NCBI GenBank assembly: GCA_903884655.1
Contig: CAISFO010000027.1
Coordinates: 1 to 55,833 of the forward strand
Source: an uncultured Holophagaceae bacterium
Lineage (GTDB): Bacteria > Acidobacteriota > Holophagae > Holophagales > Holophagaceae
DNA length: 55,833 bases
Direction: 5' to 3'
This document shows positions 51,456 through 55,833 of this stretch, piece after piece (the stretch's first letter is position 1; each line of letters opens with the position of its first letter). Below the pieces are notes generated by a model that was not told the origin of the DNA, made no database searches, and saw nothing but the letters and a program-made list of their open reading frames with translations. The translations under genes were made by a program, and so were the position numbers.

Positions 51456-52796
51456 ATGTCGCGCTTCCCGCCTTTTCTGACCAATCCGGACCTCCTCGCC
51501 CCTGAGGAGGAGGCCCAATACCGCCTGGATCACCACGCCATCGATGGCACCATCCTGAGCTATGGCGCCATCCTGTACGGTGCCGTTTATGCACTTCTTA
51601 TCACAGCCGACCATGCACTCCTGGGAGGGTCTCCGGCTTTCTACGCCCTGCTGGTCATGCGACTGGGCTTCATCGGCCTATGCGCGACCGTGGTGGGGGC
51701 CGTATCGAAGAGCCGGAGTCCACGAAGCCAGGAAGGCTGGGCTCTTGCCCTCGGCATCGGCATCTGCTTGTCGAACCTTGCTGTCTTGAGCAGTCGCCCG
51801 CGAACATACAACCAGAACGTCACCCTGGAGGTCATCGGCATCCTTGTCCTGTACACGGTCATGCCCGATCGTCGCTGGCTCAAGGTCACGGTGCCCTTGT
51901 TGATGTCCATTCCAGGCATCTGCTTCGCGCTGTTTGTGAAGGTACATGTGGGCTTTGTGGCTCTGGTCACCATCCTTCTCGCCTACCTCTGCGCCCACCT
52001 CATCGGTTTGACCGCTACTTACTGGGTCAGTCGAGGGCGGCGCCAGGGCTGGCTGCGCGAACGGGAACTGCAGAACCTGGTGCGGGAGCGGACCGAATTG
52101 GCGGCCCTCCGGGAGGCTTTCATCACCACGGTCTCCCATGAATTCCGAACGCCGCTTCATGCCATTGGCACCAGCAATGACATCCTCGAACGCCATCGGG
52201 AGCGGTTGGACTCTGGACAATTCCAGGACATGACCGCCCGCATCCGCTCGGCAGTCCTTCACTTGACCGGGATGATCGATGAAGTGCTTTTCATCCACCG
52301 GGTGGATGCGGGCAGAGTTGGTAAGAAGGTCCAGGAAACATCACTGAATTCCTGGCTCCAGGGGCTCGCAGCCCAGTTCGAAGGCCCCGGGGAAGCGACT
52401 CGAATTGAGTTGGAACTCGCCCCGGATCTCGGGGTCGTCGAGGTGGATGAGGAACTGCTACGGCAGGTGCTCGGCAACCTGCTGAGCAATGCCCAGAAGT
52501 ACACCCCAGCTGATGGTCGGATTCTGCTGCGTGCCCGGAAGGCCGACATGGACTTGGTTCTGGAATTGGAAGACACCGGCATCGGTATCCCCCAGCCAGA
52601 ACAAGCCAGTGTGTTCACTCGGTTCCAGCGCGGTTCCAACACAGGTAACGTGAGAGGAACTGGCCTCGGCCTGAGCATTGTTCGGGATGCGCTGTTGCTG
52701 TTGGGGGGCGACCTGGAACTGGATAGCCAGGAAGGCGTCGGCACCAGGATCCGGATCCGCTTGAAGGACCTGTATCGGGGTGCCCATGCCGCCTAA
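51456..52796 (+). CDS. membrane sensor histidine kinase
   Basis: A 446-residue hybrid-free kinase. Residues 30 to 190 contain about five to six membrane helices and no periplasmic sensing domain. A short coiled linker follows, then the HisKA domain with His228 in TTVSHEFRTPLH, and the ATPase domain with the N box (LLSNAQKYTP), G1 (DTGIGIPQPEQ) and G2 (RGTGLGLSIV). The signal is unknown; membrane-embedded sensing is likely. The stop overlaps the start of the response-regulator gene by eleven bases, so they are a coupled pair. The ATG at 51456 has no good Shine-Dalgarno sequence. Confidence 0.92.
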   Translation: MSRFPPFLTNPDLLAPEEEAQYRLDHHAIDGTILSYGAILYGAVYALLITADHALLGGSPAFYALLVMRLGFIGLCATVVGAVSKSRSPRSQEGWALALGIGICLSNLAVLSSRPRTYNQNVTLEVIGILVLYTVMPDRRWLKVTVPLLMSIPGICFALFVKVHVGFVALVTILLAYLCAHLIGLTATYWVSRGRRQGWLRERELQNLVRERTELAALREAFITTVSHEFRTPLHAIGTSNDILERHRERLDSGQFQDMTARIRSAVLHLTGMIDEVLFIHRVDAGRVGKKVQETSLNSWLQGLAAQFEGPGEATRIELELAPDLGVVEVDEELLRQVLGNLLSNAQKYTPADGRILLRARKADMDLVLELEDTGIGIPQPEQASVFTRFQRGSNTGNVRGTGLGLSIVRDALLLLGGDLELDSQEGVGTRIRIRLKDLYRGAHAA

Positions 52797-53421
52797 GCCC
52801 ACCATCGTATTGATCGAGGATGATGAGGACAGCCGTCAGAACGTCTGCCTGCTCCTCGAACTGGAAGGCTATGCCGTTCGCAGCGCTCCGGATGGGGAAA
52901 CGGGACTGCAACGGCTGTTTGAGGCACCCCTCCCCGACCTGGTCCTCTGTGATCTCATGCTGCCGGGGCTTGATGGCTTTGGCGTCCTGGAAGCCGTTCG
53001 GCGGAATCCAGCACTGGCAAACCTCCCCTTCATGCTCCTGACTGCCCGGACGGACCGTGCGAGCCAACGTAAGGGCATGAACCTCGGCGCCGACGATTTC
53101 CTCACCAAGCCCTTCTCTGCTGAGGAACTGCTGAGCGCCGTGGCAACCCGCCTGCGACGTCGCGAACTGGCCCTTGCCACCTCGGGCCTCAGTCCCGAGG
53201 AGGCCCAACGCTACACCTTGCTCAGCGACCGTGAGCGGCAGGTTCTGATCCGCATCGGCCAGGGCCAGAGTTCCCGGGAGATTGGTGAAGCCCTGGGCAT
53301 CAGTCCGAAAACCGAGCAGGGCCACCGGGCCCACATCATGCTCAAGCTGGCCCTGCATAACGCCCAGGCCATTGCCACCTTCGCAACTCGGGCTGGCCTG
53401 GTGGACCGAGCCAAGCCCTAG
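52786..53421 (+). CDS. response regulator, NarL/FixJ type with LuxR-family HTH
   Basis: A 211-residue DNA-binding regulator. The receiver domain (residues 5 to 120) has the acidic pair in IEDDEDS, the phosphoryl-accepting Asp56 in VLCDLMLPG and the conserved Lys in FLTKPF. The C-terminal LuxR-type helix-turn-helix reads LSDRERQVLIRIGQGQSSREIGEALGISPKTEQGH, written here only as a location: residues 143 to 178. It is the partner of the overlapping kinase. A GTG two codons upstream (52780) is an alternative start. Targets are unknown; the surface-protein genes downstream are candidates by position. Confidence 0.93.
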   Translation: MPPKPTIVLIEDDEDSRQNVCLLLELEGYAVRSAPDGETGLQRLFEAPLPDLVLCDLMLPGLDGFGVLEAVRRNPALANLPFMLLTARTDRASQRKGMNLGADDFLTKPFSAEELLSAVATRLRRRELALATSGLSPEEAQRYTLLSDRERQVLIRIGQGQSSREIGEALGISPKTEQGHRAHIMLKLALHNAQAIATFATRAGLVDRAKP

Positions 53422-53642
53422 GGGGTCCGAAGCCCCACAGGGCTGAGGCCTGGCCGGGAACGTCAGGTCCCAGGGTTACTTATGCCTCTTATTACGATAG
53501 GGGAAATTCCCTGGGGCAGATTACCTACTATAAGTTTTTTCTATACAATTAATTGCGAAACCAACCAGTACAGCCGATAACAGGTTTTGACCCGGACTCT
53601 TTCCCTTGGAGCCTGGCTATTCCACCGTTAGCGGAGATTGTC
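53422..53642. promoter_or_regulatory. AT-rich leader region before the surface-protein genes
   Basis: No gene is visible. AGCCC-CACA-GGGCT at 53431-53444 is a small hairpin just after the response-regulator stop. A longer stem pairs bases 53467-53475 with 53509-53517 (GTCCCAGGG with CCCTGGGGC, one G-U) around a 33-base loop. After it the sequence turns AT-rich, with CTATAAG and TATACAAT at about 53527-53550, the best promoter-like hexamers here. GGAG at 53633-53637 is the ribosome-binding site of the next gene. Confidence 0.4.
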
Positions 53643-54245
53643 GTGCGCAGCCAGTTCCTTACCAGCGGGAGTCGGTTACTCCTCACCCTCTTGGCCTGTC
53701 AGGTTCCAATGCAGGCTGGAACGATGCCCTGTTTGGGCTTGGAGTTGGGTCTGGCCATCCCAGCCGCCCGCGACTTGAAGCTGCCGACAGGCCCAAGTCC
53801 GGCCCCGTCCCTGGGGCTATTGGGTGAGTACCCGCTGGGGGAGGCGCAGAAATTCAGGGCGCGGGTGGAGTGGACCTTCTTCCCCCAGGGGACCCAGGTC
53901 AGTGACAGCCCGGGGCTGCGACAGCAACTCGACACCAGCGTGAAGTCCGAAAGCTTGGCGGTGGACTACCTCGTTCATCCTTCCTGGCTGAACCGCCGCT
54001 GGTTCCTGGGCGTCAGCGCCGGTCTGGTCCGCTGGACCGTGGACAGCAGCAATCGACTTGAGACACCTGCGGGCGTGTTCGCACCCAGCGGCTCCAGCCA
54101 CTGGACCCGGGCCCAATGGGGTGTGCTCTCGAACTACCAGTGGACGGACCGAGCCGAGCTTGAGTTCAGGTTCATGGCCAGCCATTTCGGCCAGCAGAAC
54201 CTGCCAGCCCGAGTCGCCTCCCTGAACCTGCTGCTGCACTTCTAG
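53643..54245 (+). CDS. exported protein, probable small outer-membrane beta-barrel
   Basis: A 200-residue product of unknown function. I chose the GTG at 53643 because GGAG lies six bases upstream and the following residues form a signal peptide (SRLLLTLLACQVPMQAG); a frame opening 90 bases earlier has no such support. The mature part has alternating-strand segments such as LGLELGLAIPAARD, FRARVEWTFFPQG, RWFLGVSAGLVRW and ELEFRFMASHF, and ends in LNLLLHF, with a terminal Phe typical of outer-membrane barrels. It is followed after ten bases by a lipoprotein gene. Confidence 0.7.
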   Translation: MRSQFLTSGSRLLLTLLACQVPMQAGTMPCLGLELGLAIPAARDLKLPTGPSPAPSLGLLGEYPLGEAQKFRARVEWTFFPQGTQVSDSPGLRQQLDTSVKSESLAVDYLVHPSWLNRRWFLGVSAGLVRWTVDSSNRLETPAGVFAPSGSSHWTRAQWGVLSNYQWTDRAELEFRFMASHFGQQNLPARVASLNLLLHF

Positions 54246-54255
54246 GGGAGCCGCC

Positions 54256-54768
54256 ATGACCCTGCTGCCCCGCCTCGCACTTCTCCCCCTCGCCTTGCTG
54301 CTGCTGGGCTGTTCCGGCGGCCACAACTCCGGCGACCGTGCTGGAACCATCAACTGGACCATGACGCTCCTGCCTGCCACGCCCTCCCTGATCGTGGGCC
54401 AGTCTGTGCAGTTCAGCGCCAGCACCCCCTGGGGCAACGAAGCCCAGTGGTCGGTGCTGCCCGCCACGGCGGGCCTCATCACGCCCGGTGGCCTGTTCAC
54501 CGCAGCGAACACACCAGGCCCGTGCACGGTCTACGCCGTGTGGTCGAAGGATGTGCGCTACACCGCAAGTACGATGGTCACCATCCGCCCTCTGCCAGCA
54601 GCGGCGGTGATCTCACCCAGCCTTGTGCAAGCTTTTGGGGCCCAGCAGGCGGTGCCGGGGACCACCACGGCCAACGGTGCGGTGGTGGGCGAATCCGTGC
54701 CTGCGACCACGGCCACCACGACTGATCAGGCCACCAAGATCCGCCACGGCTTTGATCCACCCAAGTGA
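54256..54768 (+). CDS. lipoprotein with Ig-like (Big-type) domain
   Basis: A 170-residue lipoprotein: hydrophobic signal with lipobox LLLLGC, lipidated at Cys19. Residues 33 to 115 look like one bacterial Ig-like domain (SLIVGQSVQFSAS, then WSVLPATAGLITPGGLFTAAN, a pattern common in Big_2 repeats). The C-terminal 55 residues are Ala/Thr-rich and probably disordered. It is likely co-transcribed with its neighbours on either side. The function is not known; surface adhesion or scaffolding is plausible. Confidence 0.78.
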   Translation: MTLLPRLALLPLALLLLGCSGGHNSGDRAGTINWTMTLLPATPSLIVGQSVQFSASTPWGNEAQWSVLPATAGLITPGGLFTAANTPGPCTVYAVWSKDVRYTASTMVTIRPLPAAAVISPSLVQAFGAQQAVPGTTTANGAVVGESVPATTATTTDQATKIRHGFDPPK

Positions 54769-54828
54769 TGCCGCTGCGCTGACCGTCCCCGTTCTGGAAT
54801 CCGCCACTCTCCTTTTCCGGTGAATCTC

Positions 54829-55833
54829 ATGCGACATCCCTTCCTGACCCCCACCATCGCCGCCCTCATCGCCTGCACCGCGCTGCCAGCCCTCCAGGGC
54901 CAGGCCATGCCTGTGGCAGCCGATGTGGCGCCACTGCCGACCATCGCCTACCAGGGGCGGCTCATGGAAGGCGGCGTGGGTGTCACGGGCGTGCGCCAGT
55001 TCGTGTTCAGCATCCTCGACAGCACTGGCGTCGAGCAGTGGAACTCCACGGCGCAGACCCTCACCGTGACTGAGGGCCTCTACTCGGTGGTGCTCGGCAC
55101 CACTGGCATGACTGCCCTGCCCGTCGCCCTGCTGGGCAAAGCCGAACTGAAACTGCACGTCACGGTCTCAGGGCAGGTACTGACGCCGGACGTGGACATC
55201 GTGCCCGCCTTCCAGGCCCGCAGCGCCTGGGAACTGGCGGGTTCCTTCAACGGCGACGTCAACGGGACGCAGAACCAGACCCTGGTGATGAAGCTCCAGG
55301 GCCTACCTCTGGACCTGATCACCACGCCGCCCAGCGCGGGTCAGGCCCTGGTGTTCAACGGCAGCAAGTGGCTGGCGGGAAGCGTAGCTGGAACCGCAGG
55401 TCCGACCGGTCCGCAGGGGCCCGCTGGTGCCACGGGCGCCCAAGGTCCCATCGGCCCCCAGGGCCTCATGGGGCTCACCGGGGCCATCGGCACGCCCGGC
55501 CTCAACGGCCTGGATGGCAAGACCATCCTCAGCGGCTCAGGCAGCCCTGTGGCGGCCTCTGCGGCGGGTGCGGCGGGCGACTTCTACCTCGACACCGCCG
55601 CCAGCCTGCTCTACGGGCCTAAGGCAGGGCCCACCTGGGTGGGGCTGACGGGCGTCTCTTTGGTTGGCCCCGCAGGCCCGGCAGGTGGTCCTGTGGGCCC
55701 CACGGGTCCGGCGGGCCCCACTGGGCCGCAGGGTGTCGCCGGACCGACAGGCCCAGTCGGCCCCATCGGGCTTGTCGGGCCCCTGGGACCCGTGGGGGCA
55801 CAGGGACTCGTCGGCCCCAGTGGACCGCAGGGC
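54829..55833 (+). CDS. collagen-like surface protein, 3' end cut by the window
   Basis: 335 codons are present and the frame is open at the edge. A signal peptide covers residues 1 to 26. Residues 35 to 185 form a globular head ([13 protein letters not shown], then [10 protein letters not shown]). Two Gly-X-Y tracts follow: residues 188 to 230 and 280 to the edge, rich in GPTGPQ and GPAGPT triplets. Between them lies a spacer with [18 protein letters not shown], seen in other bacterial collagen-like proteins and phage-tail proteins. An extra Gly at 286-287 shifts the triplet phase once. Start ATG at 54829; a GTG three codons upstream is possible. Probably forms trimers on the cell surface. 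Confidence 0.85.
   Translation, partial: MRHPFLTPTIAALIACTALPALQGQAMPVAADVAPLPTIAYQGRLMEGGVGVTGVRQFVFSILDSTGVEQWNSTAQTLTVTEGLYSVVLGTTGMTALPVALLGKAELKLHVTVSGQVLTPDVDIVPAFQARSAWELAGSFNGDVNGTQNQTLVMKLQGLPLDLITTPPSAGQALVFNGSKWLAGSVAGTAGPTGPQGPAGATGAQGPIGPQGLMGLTGAIGTPGLNGLDGKTILSGSGSPVAASAAGAAGDFYLDTAASLLYGPKAGPTWVGLTGVSLVGPAGPAGGPVGPTGPAGPTGPQGVAGPTGPVGPIGLVGPLGPVGAQGLVGPSGPQG

Noticed and set aside
1..55833. tRNA, rRNA or CRISPR array
   Set aside because: No cloverleaf-type tRNA sequence, rRNA core sequence or regularly spaced direct repeats were seen on either strand.

Overview
The window is GC-rich, densely coded DNA from a Gram-negative bacterium: it has outer-membrane-type proteins, a lipoprotein, nucleotide-heptose genes and type IV pili. 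The combination of a nuoABCDHIJKL run without nuoEFG, a sigma-54-like pilin promoter, hrcA-grpE-dnaK-dnaJ and several large glycan enzymes fits Acidobacteriota, possibly a Holophaga/Geothrix-like organism. That placement is inference; there is no rRNA or other marker here to confirm it.

Layout. (1) 1-6052, minus strand: respiratory complex I genes nuoA-B-C-D-H-I-J-K and the start of nuoL, tightly overlapped. (2) 6186-16570: a GspE-like secretion/pilus ATPase translationally coupled to an exported glycine-rich protein built from an internal repeat; an MdlA-like ABC exporter half; a coupled peptide-type binding protein with two very short permeases and no ATPase; a Bcp peroxiredoxin; FabI; and a TPR protein. 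(3) 16559-34757: a surface-glycan locus. It holds galE, a GT-C transferase, an epimerase, the heptose-activation pair hddC/hddA, a GT-C/TPR fusion, and then a ten-gene minus-strand operon (34757 down to 23614): GT-C transferase, FAD oxidoreductase, GtrA, LPG-synthase-type membrane protein, a ColD/RfbH-like sugar 3-dehydratase, a GDP-fucose-synthase-like enzyme, a split transketolase, a B12-type radical SAM enzyme and a polyprenyl-phosphate-sugar-type GT2. (4) 35142-45757: type IV pili. A pilin has its own sigma-54-like promoter and terminator and is followed by a membrane alkaline-phosphatase-fold transferase; opposite lies pilB-pilT-pilC-second pilin; a 652-residue protein of unknown function and a GGDEF cyclase follow. 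(5) 45770-50718: hrcA-grpE-dnaK-dnaJ. (6) 50719-55833: a mostly non-coding stretch, a histidine kinase/response regulator pair, and three surface-protein genes ending in a collagen-like protein cut by the window edge.

How it may fit together. The strongest candidate for an undescribed system is the coupled set 23614-29785. A His-for-Lys DegT-family dehydratase, a GDP-fucose-synthase-like reductase/epimerase, a two-subunit transketolase and a radical SAM enzyme are translated as one unit, which suggests an unusual deoxy or branched-chain sugar. GT2, GtrA and three GT-C enzymes suggest that this sugar is delivered through a polyprenyl phosphate to a periplasmic acceptor. The locus abuts a pilin gene, so pilin glycosylation is one testable possibility; O-antigen or another surface glycan is the alternative.
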